Of a DNA stretch of 64,000 nt, positions 25,472-37,197 are shown in pieces (position 1 is the stretch's first letter; each line of letters begins with the position of its first letter). The position numbers and the translations under genes were made by a program. The notes under the pieces are model-generated. The model made no database searches. It was given only the letters and a program-made list of their open reading frames with translations, and was not told where the DNA came from. This DNA is from Fennellomyces sp. T-0311 (taxonomy: Eukaryota; Mucoromycota; Mucoromycetes; Mucorales; Lichtheimiaceae). The DNA lies in the NCBI GenBank assembly GCA_025266875.1, contig JALLLT010000037.1, forward strand, positions 62,001 through 126,000, given 5' to 3'.

Positions 25472-26517
25472 TCACGTCCGGCTGCCGTTAGCGCCGCAAG
25501 AGGCCAGTCCCTCTTGTGGAAGTTCTGTGGACATCCGTCAGTATATCACTTCATCAGATAATTGGTATTATTCAAGCTATGGTACCTCTTCAATCTCCTG
25601 GACACACTTGATGAATTGGCTGTCCTTTGACAACGTGATGATCGGCGAGCTTTGGAGCGGGAAATATCTCCGAAAGCCGGTCCCACTCTTCCTTGTGGAA
25701 AAGGGAGATTTGGCTGTCAACCTTATCATTGCCTAAGTCAAGGATTCCGTTGATGCCGAGTCTATAAGTAAATGTGTCAGTTGACAAATTATTCCTGTAT
25801 ATGCTCTTCACTTCTCTCATCATAATTCCACATACGAGATGATACTCTTCTCAGCAGGCTTGCAGGAATGATAATCGTAGTACCGGCGCGCTGCTTCATC
25901 CTTGATGACAAAGCCCACTGATCTGCGACCGTTCTGCAAAATGATTCCATCTGTTGCTTGGGCAGTGAGTGCAGCATTTGGTTTCTGAATTTATTGTCAA
26001 AGCATTATACAGTGTTTGTGACAGAAGAATAGACTTACATCAGTGTCCCTATTGCGCTTTCTGCTCGGTTGCTGGGATGAGGATACCACAGATAAGGAGG
26101 AGGAGGAGGAGCCTTGCACTTGTGCAAAGTCAGTAGCAAAGATGTTACTCATTCGTAACTCATTCGAAGCACGATTGCCTTGGGATACCCTTAGCCAATG
26201 CTCCTGCACATCTTCAGTCAGTAGAATCTATAAGCGCGTAGTGTTATGTAGCTTTTTTAGTAGCACTTTAATCATGCTTACGATGAATCCACAGTCGATA
26301 GTTTCTTTCGCCACTTTTGAGCGTCAAGATAACCATCGTCATCCGCGATTTTCATTACGATGTCCTTATACAACTCTGTTGCCGCCTGCTGTGCACTTGA
26401 AATGTATCTGCCTGCCTGGGAAAAAGCTACAGGGCCAGCAACATAGTTTTCAAGTATAAATTGCTTCGGGTTGAAGGCAGTACTACAGAAAACCAACAAT
26501 AAGCAAAAAATCAACAT
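25472..26517 (-). pseudogene. Decayed unknown gene, paralogue of 21.9-22.6 kb remnant
   Basis: Minus-strand exons: FNPKQFILENYVAGPVAFSQ ... KKLSTVDSS (26517-26282), then LLTEDVQEHWLRVSQGNRAS with a Ser-rich stretch, then FCRTVADQWALSSRMKQRAG, then LGINGILDLGNDKVDSQIS ... IFPAPKLADH. A stop then appears unless the frame shifts by one base, after which IKCVQEIEE leads to an intron and a last exon ending near 25472. Introns are canonical, so this was a functional multi-exon gene. The start codon is not secure: the ATG at 26517 would give a signal-peptide-like LLLVFCSTAF that could equally be intron. Function unknown; nuclear-looking composition in the middle (Ser-rich, SRKRNRD). Confidence 0.5.
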
Positions 26518-26649
26518 GGTGATATAACGTGGTAAACTTGCGTTGTCGTGATGTTAAATTGATTTTTGGGTATGGCGGTAACGAGATACAGCAAGAGCGA
26601 GAAAGATCGGTACATAAAAGTGATGGAAGTGGGTTGATTCAGTAGTGAA

Positions 26650-27541
26650 TAAGGCTTGCAACGGGCGTGGACTGACGGCCTTCGGGCATATCGGCTGGTC
26701 CATACCTAAGGACCGAAGACCGTCCAGTCATCTTTAAACGGGCAAGACTGCTAGACCGAGCCCGAAAATCCGGGCACCCGAAAAAGCATGAACCGATTGA
26801 CATTGTGTCTGGGATGGAGTTACAAAGGCGAGATGACTAATCCAGATCAAGCTTCTTTAATGGACAACCTTGCATCCCCAAACGTGTTTTCGACAGTATT
26901 CATTCCTTGATTTTTCGTAGAATAGCAGAAAACCAACTTGTAAATTTCCACCGTTCATCGTGACGTAGTCTGAAATAAAACTCGACGCTTAAGCGCACCT
27001 AAAAAAAAAGTCCAGATCGAGCTTGTTCATTGCTGAACACGATTAAAATGCAAAGCATAAATGTTCACTACAAACTTCAGTCTTTCTTTTAAAGGCGAAT
27101 ACAATTTATTTTGACAGCTGGCAAAAAACAGATGCTGCTGTGGTAACATTCGTTTCTTCGGTTTTTTTTTCGTTACGCTATCAGATCTCTACTTCTGCAC
27201 CATTACAGTTAAAGAAATAGTAAACGCGATCATAACAAAAAGGCGCCTCAGAGCATCTGACAAAGCAAGCAGTCTGGAGTGCCTTAGTTATTTATTTCTG
27301 TGGCAACATTCATTTCTCTTATTTTCTTTACTCGATCTGTTCAGCAATACTACATCGTTTTTGACAACAAATGTAACACGGTCAAATGACTGTATTAAAT
27401 TTAGGGAAATTAACGTATGTATTGCTTCTTTTTAAGTAACTTTCTGATTAATATTATACACTCTAAATGCTCGGGCGCCCGAAGGTCATGCTTGGGCCGA
27501 CGGTCGGTTCTCTGGTCTGCCTGACCGAATTGCAAGCCCTA
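26650..27541 (-). repeat. Inverted ~0.9-kb element, right copy
   Basis: Reverse-complement copy of 23076-23853, starting TAAGGCTTGCAACGGGC and ending TTGCAAGCCCTA. Compared with the left copy it lacks about 53 bp near one end (between repeated GACCGACCG motifs) and carries a 156-bp insertion (26855-27010). Otherwise highly similar over the whole length, which implies fairly recent duplication. Confidence 0.8.
26855..27010 (+). mobile_element. 156-bp poly-A insertion with target-site duplication
   Basis: Present only in the right copy of the inverted element. It ends in nine A (27001-27009) and is flanked by TCCAGATCAAGCTT (26841-26854) and TCCAGATCGAGCTT (27011-27024); the uninterrupted left copy has this motif once. 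Poly-A tail plus a 14-bp target duplication is the signature of LINE-type target-primed reverse transcription, so this looks like a SINE or a 5'-truncated retroposed transcript. No pol III box or coding sequence is recognisable. Confidence 0.65.
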
Positions 27542-27959
27542 TTATCAAACGAAATAACCATTTTACTTGACCTCAATTATCGTGATAATACCTTTCAAAA
27601 GCCCAAGTCAGGAGTTTACTTCTGTATTTGGTTAACTCACCCTTTCTATTCTTCTTATTTCAACCTACATTGTGGACCCTGTTCCACGCCGAATTTCTTA
27701 TCACAAACAATTTCCTTTTACAACAACGTATGTCATGTTAGGGTGTTATTGAAGAACGGGTTATGTCTATCGCTATGGAGCCGGCCCATAACGGATAATG
27801 ATAATCTGGGTGATAACTGTTGACACGCGTTCATGATAACGTCTATGACAGTATGCTGGATATAGAAGATATGTATGCATGGGTGAGTTTTACCAAAATG
27901 GAAAGTGAGAGATAGCCATTCCGAGATAATGATCAGTGATTATGTTCATGTTGGATACA

Positions 27960-28120
27960 ACAAACTGATTTATTTCGTATGTTGAATAATCGCTTTAATT
28001 AATGAGGGCATATTATAGAGGGGTTGGAAAATTGGCATTGTTGTAAGGCACATGAACCGCGGTGGTAACTAGGGTTATGTGGGCTGCACTAGGATACGCA
28101 AGGTTATTGCGAGGAACGCA
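27960..28120 (+). repeat. Dispersed 160-bp repeat, copy 2
   Basis: Same-orientation, diverged partner of 21590-21752. Lies about 420 bp beyond the right inverted element, so the two copies loosely bracket the decayed 22-28 kb block. No coding capacity. Confidence 0.75.
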
Positions 28121-29410
28121 CACTGCGCGAGAGCAAAAAAGGAATGTATTCACTTAGCTTGAGTGAGGGGACGTGAGAAACTGCCGGGACCCCCGATATT
28201 GATATCGGTACGTGGTGTTAACAGTAAGATAAAAAGGAGCATAAACAACGGCAACGTATTCTGATGACCTGTGTCAGCGAAAATAAATAAAATGCAAGCG
28301 TTAATCCTAATTTGGAGCATACGAAACCGTAAATCATCAATGCTGTTTGGTAATGTCAATATGGGAGGTATGCAATGACCAGTAATCTTTACAATACGCA
28401 TAAAGGTAGTGAACGGTTTGGTGAGAAAGCCGGTTTATGTAGTAAAGGGGCAGCAATTTTCTGCTCCGGCAGCAAAAAAAGGTGTGCTGTTGCTAATCTA
28501 CTTAATGTTGGCAAGAAGGAATGGCCAATTTGAAGACTGAGCGCTTGCACATTGTGGTCTGTTCATGGAGCACCAAGCCCGTATGAAATTTCGTGCTTTC
28601 CAGGCACGATTCTGGATGAGAGATACACAACATTATACTATTTTTCGGGAGTTGTCTATAATATTATGGATCTTGACTTGGCGACATTGATTTTTACATT
28701 AATTGTTGGAAATACTGTATATCTCTTTTCCAAGCCATTTGTCGATATACTCTAATAATTATTCGGACCATCGAAGTACACAATCCTCGTTACGCTGTAA
28801 CTAACCTAGTACATAACCACTTGGTCAGATTATTCTGTATGTATTTACGTACCCACGCATTCTTGTGATACCATAGGGGCGTGATTACCTTTGTCTGTTT
28901 CTCTTTACTAGCAGATTTAAGGCGAAGCTTCGAATATACTTCGTCTCCCCATATCGGATGTCATGATAGTCGGTGCATGTAATTGGTGACATAATGTATA
29001 CCTTGGTGTGTACTCTCGAAAGTTGTGTAAACGGATTATGAACTTTCATCGTAAGTCGCTCGCTTTGCTTCAAAAATCGTATCGGAACAAATTTCCGCGC
29101 TACATACAGAGGTATTGCAAGCTTAGCCAAAATCAAAATGTCAGCTACTATAAGAGAATCAGTGTATATCTCGCACAAGCATAGAACATTGTGGACCCGC
29201 AGATTATGAAAGCTATTCACCTTTACCATTACCACTTTTGAAAGAAGCTATTTTAGCATTGAGCAGCCCCTATCCTACACTGATGATTGTTTAAACTGTA
29301 GTGTTTTCCATAGTATACCCGGAACAAACAAGATACTGACATAAAAGAATCTACCGTAGAAAAATATTGCACATATTTCTTTTTTCGCTATTGTCGACAC
29401 TTGTGAGATA
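28121..29410. other. Intergenic region, no supported gene
   Basis: A minus-strand frame of 116 codons at 28885-29235 (with LIVADILILAKLAIPLYVAR) is the longest open frame but has no splice context, family or clear bias. The segment should contain the promoter of the GPI-protein gene; a pyrimidine-rich run (TTTCTTTTTTCGC) sits 30-40 bp before its start. Confidence 0.5.
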
Positions 29411-30364
29411 ATGAAAAAACTTTACCGACAATCACTGGTTGCCATAAGTGCAGTAATTTTTCTTTTTCTCTCCGCTGCATCAGCAAAGTCAACTACGGGA
29501 TGCTCCGGTATGTGCGAGTACACGACAGTAATTCGAGACCCGTTCCCGATGACTAATTTGACATTTAACGGCAAAGTTATGGTTCCTATGATGGGAACAA
29601 TATGGAAAACGAACGAAGTGGTCACTGTCCGATGGTAAAAATGGGAAATGGTTCACTGAATAACGGTATACAATTTTTGACCGGATTTTCCTTTCAGGAG
29701 TGGAGTTAACGAAGGAAAAATCCCAGCGATCATACTAGCACGAACAAATGAGGAAGGAGTCTTAGTGGACATTGCACAAATTGCTAGCGATGTGCCAGCT
29801 GCTCCAGGAAAACACTCATTGAAACTACCTGCAAATATCCCTGCAGCAGATCAATGTGAGTTTAGCAAAAAGCGTTGATGCGACTTTTATTTGTATATAG
29901 CATCTAACATTTTCTACAAGATGTTATTATACTCAAGGACGTAAAGAAGGGCAAATGTACTTCGAATTCCTTCTTTATCGAGCAAGGTGTGTAATACTGG
30001 CAAAGCGTTTGATACGACAAGCAATCGATAACTTGAATAAATAGGCTCATCCGTAGGACCAGTTGATATAAATAACCCTCCTCTTGATGCTGAACTACCG
30101 TCTCTTGATGCCCCAACAGAGGTCTTAAGCGCAGGGACTCCCAGTACACAATCTAGCTCCGCTACCTCAAGTGTTATAGGCTCTAATACAAGTACCTCGA
30201 CTAGTTCTAGCTCTGGCCATCGTTCACGCACTGCCCATGAAGCTGTTCGTACGGGTACAGCGATACAGAAACCTAACAGCGCAGCAGAATCGAGCGACCT
30301 AGTTTCACACACCTTAGGTCTATTTTTGGCGTTGATCGTTTTATCTCAAGTGTTTGTTGTATAA
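29411..30364 (+). CDS. GPI-anchored Kre9/Knh-domain cell-surface protein
   Basis: Secreted Ser/Thr-rich protein of the Kre9/Knh1 type, linked in yeasts to beta-1,6-glucan and wall assembly. N-terminal signal peptide: MKKLYRQSLVAISAVIFLFL followed by SAASAKS. A Kre9/Knh beta-sandwich follows (KVMVPMMGTIWKTNEVVTVR|W, then APGKHSLKLPANIPAADQY and VKKGKCTSNSFFIEQ). After that comes a Ser/Thr stretch (TSTSTSSSS) and a hydrophobic C-terminus (LGLFLALIVLSQVFVV) that fits a GPI-attachment signal. Four exons. The second intron ends at ...CATCTAACATTTTCTACAAG, where CTAAC is the branch site; this choice, and not the earlier TAG, keeps the frame. Stop at 30362-30364. Confidence 0.83.
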
Positions 30365-30826
30365 TATTAGTAATTTCTCCAGTAGACCTTATTACCTTGG
30401 AACGTCTTCATGATAAAAAATGCAATGAAGTACCGACTCCACTTTAGTATTAATAGATCTTCTTAGTCGTACTTGTACGTTCCGCGGAATAGAGAAAAAG
30501 GGTATTTGTTGAACGAATGTTTCATGTGTCATCTGCAATGTTTAGTTAACGTACAGATAGGCAATTCACATGTCAGGTCTCCGTTCTGAATTTGATAACC
30601 ATCGCATGTTATGTAAATCGTTACTCAAAGCCAATTATGGAATTTTAATGACTAGCGATAAGAATTTTTTTTTGTTTTTTTATATAACATTAGCCAACGG
30701 TTCCGGTTAATGGGGTATTGCCTTTAAGGAAAGATCAAATTATCTGATATCAAAAGACATCGAGACAGAAACCCCTTTTATGGCATAATCCTTTATCTCT
30801 TTCGGTATCTTACGGTAACGGAATGA
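30365..30826. other. Convergent 3' intergenic gap
   Basis: About 460 bp between the stops of the GPI protein and the carboxypeptidase. AT-rich with T-runs (around 30666-30681); serves as shared 3' flank. No gene seen. Confidence 0.5.
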
Positions 30827-33003
30827 TCACGATGGCACTACTTGTTTCAGTAAAGACGATGTGCTCAGAGTACGGTTTTCAATCCACGCAGTAAAGAATT
30901 CCAGGGCGTGTGCAGGCTGATCGTAAGGGACCTGTGGAGTACAGTTTCACAATAATTGGCTCCAGATCTTAGTTCGTGGTATGCATAGAGAAAAAAAATG
31001 AAGGGTCTTACCCAATGACCAGCGTCATGCACCTTTAAAAACATAAAATTTTTGTGTGTACGAAACTGGCCTGCGAATTTACCCGTTGCGATGCTATACC
31101 AGTTTTGGTCGTATGCCCGGCTATATTCAGGTTGCCCTGACCATTGAAGCCCCACAGTCCATGCGAGTCCGCCATACCTTCGTTTTTCGAAATACCAATG
31201 AGGAAATTATGTACACGTTTCATTGTTTTTAGACAATATACGGTACCAATTACATGTCCAGTCCATATCACCTATGTTGACAGTAATGGGTATTGCATGT
31301 CAATGCACTTCAGTTCGTTCAGCTTACCAGAGTATATGAGAACGCGAATTCCAGCTTCCAGCGCTTCAGCTATTTGAGGAGCATAACTGATCGTCCTGGG
31401 TACGTGATACAGTCAAAATTTATCATTCCCCCCTATTTCGCCGAGATTTGACGGCAACATACATATCACCGGAAAGAGCAAAGCGGTATTGAACTCGATC
31501 ATTACATGTAATAAAGCGACCAGTATTCTTGTCAATACCAAGTTCTAGTCGTACATCGGAATCATCTGCCCAAGAATTGACGCGATCGGTAATATTATAA
31601 CACAGCTCACTGTCGTGATGGCATTCTTGACGAATGTCAAAAAAGTTGCGGCCTGTCTTGTCGTATGGCCCAAGTTGAGTTTGTTGACAGTAGAGACCTG
31701 CGGGAACACAAGTAATGCTACTGGGATATTTGTAACACGCATTCATTAACTTCTGACAGGTATGGGACGTATCTCGCATTTGCTTGCATATCGTTTCATC
31801 AAAGATTGGCTTATCTATTAAAAAAATAAGCAAACTCCAACTCTTTTATGTTAACATGTGCCGTACATGAGCTATCATTTGCACAACCATACGGCTCGTA
31901 ATATTGGAGTTGGATAAGAGGGTCAACCCATCCATTACCAAGCACTAATGAATGTAGATTCAAAGGTGGATATTCGCCAATCCTATTTTGGCCAAGTATT
32001 TCGGCAGCTACTGCAGGAATATAATGTCCAGCTTTTTAGACAAGGTTAACAGTTGTCAACTGATAGCTGCTGCTTATGCGCGTACCGAATGACTCCCCAG
32101 CAATATGTAACTGGCTTTTTGCTAATTGAGGAAATGCCAACAAGAAAAGTTGCAAGAACATAAAAATATCCCAAGCAGCCTCGAGGGAGTTTTTTACACC
32201 ATAATTACCGTAGCTATAACCTGTGTTCGCTGGCTAAACACCTTAAATATTTACTACACATGTCTATGCATAATTTATCTGAGAGATTGTGCGCTTTACC
32301 TGATCTAGGAAGAGAATATTGGCGTTGGTGTTCCAGCTGTACGGGTTGACTCTTACGCCGCTATGGTGCGGACTGACAATGCATGGTCTAACTCCTCAGT
32401 GGCAAAATTAGCACATGAGCAAACAAAATAGCAACAGAAGCTAACATGCCCCAGTTCAATCAAAGCCATAGCCAGCGATGAGCACCCGGGGCCACCATTC
32501 AACCAGAGCTATAACATACACGCCTTAACAAAATAATCATTTCGTATGACATGAGTTTACCACGAGTGGGTCTCCTTTAGGAAACGAGGATCGCGACTCG
32601 TAGAAGGTAAAGAACAAATGATTGTTCGTTTTTAGGTTATCAACATAGCCTGAAAACTTTAGACAGATAGTTCTTAATCACATGGGAGCCAAGTATCATT
32701 TATGGATACTACCTGTTCGCTTGACTCGCAAGTGTGCGTCTTTTTGACTCTCAATGAATGACTTTTGAGATGCAGAATGGCAGTTCCAACGTCGGAATCG
32801 ATGATGGATTGATGTCGTGGTGACTGAATGACAACAGTAATTGCAAGCAGTAACACAGCGACGGTTGCTAGAACAAACATGAAAAGTAAAATTTGTGGGT
32901 GCGACAAGACAGAGAGAAAATGGTTCCTTATCTCATGTTTGCCTAAATTGGGTACTGTTCCGGTAAAATTGCTATCATGAGTGCTACATAACCGACTTCT
33001 CAC
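30827..33003 (-). CDS. Membrane-anchored serine carboxypeptidase (Kex1-like, S10)
   Basis: Family S10 carboxypeptidase. The N-terminus has one membrane span (ILLFMFVLATVAVLLLAITV, residues about 38-60), so it is likely a type II Golgi/vacuole-membrane enzyme rather than a secreted one. Motifs: FSGYVDN, LWLNGGPGCSS, LDQPANTGYSYG, catalytic serine in GESF|AGHYIP (split by an intron), catalytic aspartate in YSGDMDWTCNW, and catalytic histidine in VHDAGHWVPYDQP. All three catalytic residues are present. About ten exons. One intron, after ALIELG near 32449, only keeps frame if a GC donor is used (GG|GCATGT). Kex1 itself has its membrane span at the C-terminus, so this is a different architecture. 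Start 33003 is the first ATG before the span. Confidence 0.88.
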
Positions 33004-33493
33004 ATCGTTTCCAGCTCCTTCTGTTGCTGTACACAGCCCAAAAAAGTTTCACGGACTGGTTCTCGTTCCTTTATCGATTTATTCAGCTTTGTTCCCTTTC
33101 ATCTCACGGACGGACCCGGGTCGTCTTCTGTAATTTCAAAGCAAAAAGGAAGGCATAATGTGGTACTTATTCATGTCATTAGCCTGCTTTTGCGCCATTT
33201 GTGTGATAGAAAAATTGCTGGGACTTTTGTGTTTGTTATCTTATCCTCGCACTTGTTTACTTTCTCCATGCCCAAACAAGGGATCCACACACAAAAAAGT
33301 TATTTATCACCTGCCAATCAGGAATTCCATACTTGGCGATACAATGGCTATTTATCACACACCTTTATTGTCGGCTTGTTCGCCTTTTTCTTTCCTGTAC
33401 TCTTTTTTCTTGTTTGCGTTGATAATTTTTTATCTCTTACCTTTTTATACACCGCAATCTATCGCCCGCGATTTCTGCGAACACAGCACGATA
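33004..33493. promoter_or_regulatory. Divergent promoter region of carboxypeptidase and GATA factor
   Basis: 490 bp between two divergent start codons, so it must hold both promoters. It is strongly T/C-rich towards the GATA gene (TTTTCTTTCCTGTACTC...). An open hydrophobic frame (from 33158) is continuous with the GATA reading frame but looks like leader sequence. No specific binding site is claimed. Confidence 0.5.
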
Positions 33494-35423
33494 ATGGACG
33501 GACGAGCTGCCCCAAGACGCAACTCTGTCCCGCAACATCATGCTCATCATCCACCCACCAACGACTCTTTAACTGCCACCGATTTATGGAAATACAGCAC
33601 CCAGCATTATCTGTTTAACACTCGCAACGGCGCTTTCCCTACGCACGAAGATGATCTTCCATCTGTAAAATTCGAGAACGGTCAACAGCAGCAGCGATAC
33701 AGCAGCCCAGTATCAACAACGCACTCCCGACCAGGTTTTTATAATGCTTCTGACGTGGGTTCTGGTCCAGGAACAGCAGCGCATGAGCTAAACCAAAGCG
33801 CAGCAGTAAACTCAGATCCAACACAGCACCATCACCACGGCTATCGGGTCGATGATTGCCGCGAGTGCCAAGCAACAGCAGTGGCGAATTCAAACGGAAA
33901 ATCTGCAGCACGGTGGGTCGACGGCCCCCCTACGCAGTGCTTCAATTGCCAAACGACAACAACCCCGCTCTGGCGTCGCGATGAAAATGGGAATACAATA
34001 TGCAATGCCTGCGGTTTATATTATAAGCTGCATAATGTGCACAGACCGATATCAATGAAGAGAAATGTCATCAAACGACGAAAACGATTCAGCATGAACA
34101 ATTATGGTCAGCAGCGACAACGTCAAGATGATCATCGTTGTCAGCATTATGACGATCGGAACAGCAGATCTGGAAGAACGGAACACCGTGAGAACACGTT
34201 TTACGACCAAGAGCACAGCAGATCATATCCTCAACAACGCAGCGCAACCCCTACATCCGGTTTTCATGCAGACGCCCATCATCGACCACAGCAACGGAGA
34301 ACACGCACTGTGGACGATGCAGAGCTGGATGCAGAACAGCCACCGCGGAGAAGAAGGAGCAGCGCGAGCAGTAGCCATAGTGGTAATGTCGTGATCTCAA
34401 CTTAAAATTATCTTTACCAACTTACTTTTTAAAACAGGCAATAGCGACCCAATGGACCAAGATAACGCTCTATTGCCGGCTCTGAGAACGCTGCTGACTT
34501 CGCGACGCTTGTCTGATGCAACTGGAGGAAATTTTAGCAAGAACCAAATTGATAGCATATTAAACACATTGCTTTCAAACGGGGGAAGCATCAACGAAGC
34601 GCATAGACGCCAATCGTCATCTTCTTCAGCAGGTCCACCCTCGCCACTGGGATCACTCACTTCTGCTCTGACAAGTTTAGTGCTTGAACCGGATAAGTTT
34701 CGACAGGCACTACACTCACGACGAGAAGAGTTACAAACGGAGGTCAACACAATCAATATGTTATTATCATATCTATCGCTGCAGGAAAGCACCAATGTAT
34801 CTAGCACCTTACTCCCACACCAATCCCCGTCATCAGAGCATGCTCAATCATTTGGTACTAGCCCAGGTGCGCCCTCGAAGCTTGTCGATAAACTTTCCAT
34901 GATCTACCAGCAGCTGTTGAACGGCGGCAACAACATCCCAACAAACAACGATCAGAATAACTTTTTGGCTTCCACAATTATGATGCTTGGAGCAGCAGCA
35001 GCTGCAGCAAACAATCAACAACAACAAAATGACCAGCAATCTCCTCCAACATTGTCGCCACCCACTACATCCCTTTCTACCCCACTCAACTCAAACACCA
35101 GGAACAGCAATGATTACTATTATCGGTCTGCTTTTACGCCCTCGACGTCGCTGGCAACAGGGCTGTATAGAAAACGTGCAGCACTGTCATCATCTGCAGG
35201 GAACAAAGATCCCTTGGCAGATATACCCTCGCCTGAAAGCACCAAAAGTAGCAGAAGCCGGTTGGAAACTGGTCGGTATGATCCTGAGGTTCGATCTTCG
35301 ACAACAGTAGCAACTCCCCCAGACTCTTCTCTCCCAAATACTCAAACTACGTTCACCCGTTTTCAGTTGGCACCGCTCAACGAAAACAACAATACCAGTC
35401 AGCCACCATTATCTCCTCCCTAG
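33494..35423 (+). CDS. GATA-type zinc-finger transcription factor with C-terminal coiled coil
   Basis: Nuclear DNA-binding regulator. One GATA finger of the C-X2-C-X17-C-X2-C type: [20 protein letters not shown] then [17 protein letters not shown], followed by the basic tail [11 protein letters not shown]. Exon 1 runs to 34387; an intron about 34388-34438 joins [12 protein letters not shown]. Exon 2 contains a helical, zipper-like region ([20 protein letters not shown]) and Gln/Ala-rich low-complexity stretches ([13 protein letters not shown]). One finger plus a C-terminal coiled coil is the layout of the NreB/Asd-4/Dal80 group, linked to nitrogen metabolism and development; this is inference from architecture. 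Start chosen at 33494 because the in-frame upstream sequence is hydrophobic leader-like. Stop TAG at 35421-35423. Confidence 0.88.
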
Positions 35424-37197
35424 ATGTTTGTAAATTGTATAAAGTTAGTGCCTTCGGGCTAGATAGTAGATCGTTGAGAAAAACAATACAACGGAAACTT
35501 TTGAGATAAGAAAAGCGTGCAATGATCACCGCTATCCAGAAATGGAATTTGTAGATAAGAAGGGACATTTATGGTAAGCATATATCGATACACAGCGATG
35601 TTTTTATCAGATTACAATATCTTGCACCATGGAAACACAATGTCATTTGCCCTTCTTTTTTTAAACTTTTATATACTTCATGTTACAATGCCCACACGTT
35701 TTACTGTAAAGTTCCTCTCGTGGCGCGTTGCTATTTTTGCTGTTTGGCATATTGCGGCTCAAAATAAATATTCATTGATAGAATCAGCCCAATGCAAAAT
35801 TGTGAAAATGAAGATACTTTTTTTAAGCTCGTATACATATAAGCCCTAGGCAGACACTACCGTTTATAGATAAAGGCAGTGCGTATGGGCCAGCTGGTAG
35901 CTTTCGAACAGGGCTTTTTAAAGAAAAAAGCGCCACATTTTTCCAATTACCATACAAAGTATACGCTAATAAGCCAAATAGCAAAAGGAGTGACTAAACC
36001 TTTTACACAGCCAAGTGGGGCTTCTTGAACACGCTTTTAATTAGATATACATTAAATATGTCAAGTCTCTTAATATGTATTGAGAATTTAGATTAGAATT
36101 GGATTCACGATGACCCTTCAGACACACCACACCCAGGCTACAGTCAGAAAGAATACCATAGATATTGGTTGTTTTTTTTCGTATGGGTATATTCCCTATT
36201 ACGTAAGAATAATAATTTAATAGTTTGTACTCCAAACCGGCCCAGCAATGCTGGTGGTGAGTTGATTTTGCTATACAATTATAGGTATAAGCCCACGATT
36301 TCCTGATATCCTCCTTTTGAGTACTCTAGAGAAAAAGATATTTTACATATTCGTTGATTGTTGCATAACAGCCTATAATCTGATTGCATTACCGATACAA
36401 TAGCTAAGAATGCCTACTCGCTACATAACCAAAGCCAGAATGGAGTTTTTTATGGCATATAGTGAATTTTGTTGTTGAATTACATTACTGTTGTTGTATG
36501 TAGACATTACGTATATACAAATGGGGCATAAGAGTTGAAATAGCTTTACGGAGTATGTTAACACGTTTTAATTGTGCTTATAACGATCAACTTACAGATA
36601 GTTCGCATTAGATGAACCGATTTACTTGCTGGAGTGGATGCAGATGTCAGATGTCGGACCGGTAAATTTCTATCTTCCTTGGTGACTTTGTCTATTTCCT
36701 AGTGGGTGTATACGTTTTGCAGATCTTTTGCCAAGTCCTGTGTATCAAGATAAATTAACAACCATCATCTCCCTTAAAAATAATCATCTATACCTTTCGC
36801 ATCAGAAGTACCGTCTCAGTCTCTTTCATTTTGTTGTCTAATTTCTTAATTTCCAACGGAGCTACACAAGCATAGACTTCCTGGAATATATGCACTCCTT
36901 TTTGCCCCAAATACACAACTAACAGGTCCATAATCATACCTGTGTTTCCAAATAAGAGCCATACTTAGATTAATGGGCATATTTTAACTTCATCGATAAA
37001 CTGAAGGCCGGATATACTTTCACTTCGAGTATGCTTTCCAGTACTTACCCATCATCTGCAGTACAGGGACAGCGGCACATTTTAACTCGTCGATATTTAC
37101 CTACAATTCAGGCTGGTTTGTGCTTCTGTACAAACGGCAAACTTCTACTTGCCACAGAGATATTTTCTGACCATAATACTTGCCATCGAAACCAAAG
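35424..37197. other. Intergenic region, no supported gene
   Basis: About 1.8 kb of AT-rich sequence after the GATA gene. Short frames here show no bias. From about 36990 the minus strand begins to look like the decayed protein extending out of the inverted repeat (WQVEVCRLYRSTNQPEL). Confidence 0.45.

Noticed and set aside
23076..27541. Inverted element pair as LTRs of a retrotransposon
   Set aside because: LTRs are direct repeats; these copies are inverted, lack TG..CA ends, and no reverse transcriptase or gag-like frame lies between them.
33158..33493. Upstream ATG giving the GATA factor a hydrophobic N-terminus
   Set aside because: The 112 extra residues are membrane-like and C/T-driven, unlike a nuclear factor; they look like 5' leader that happens to stay open.
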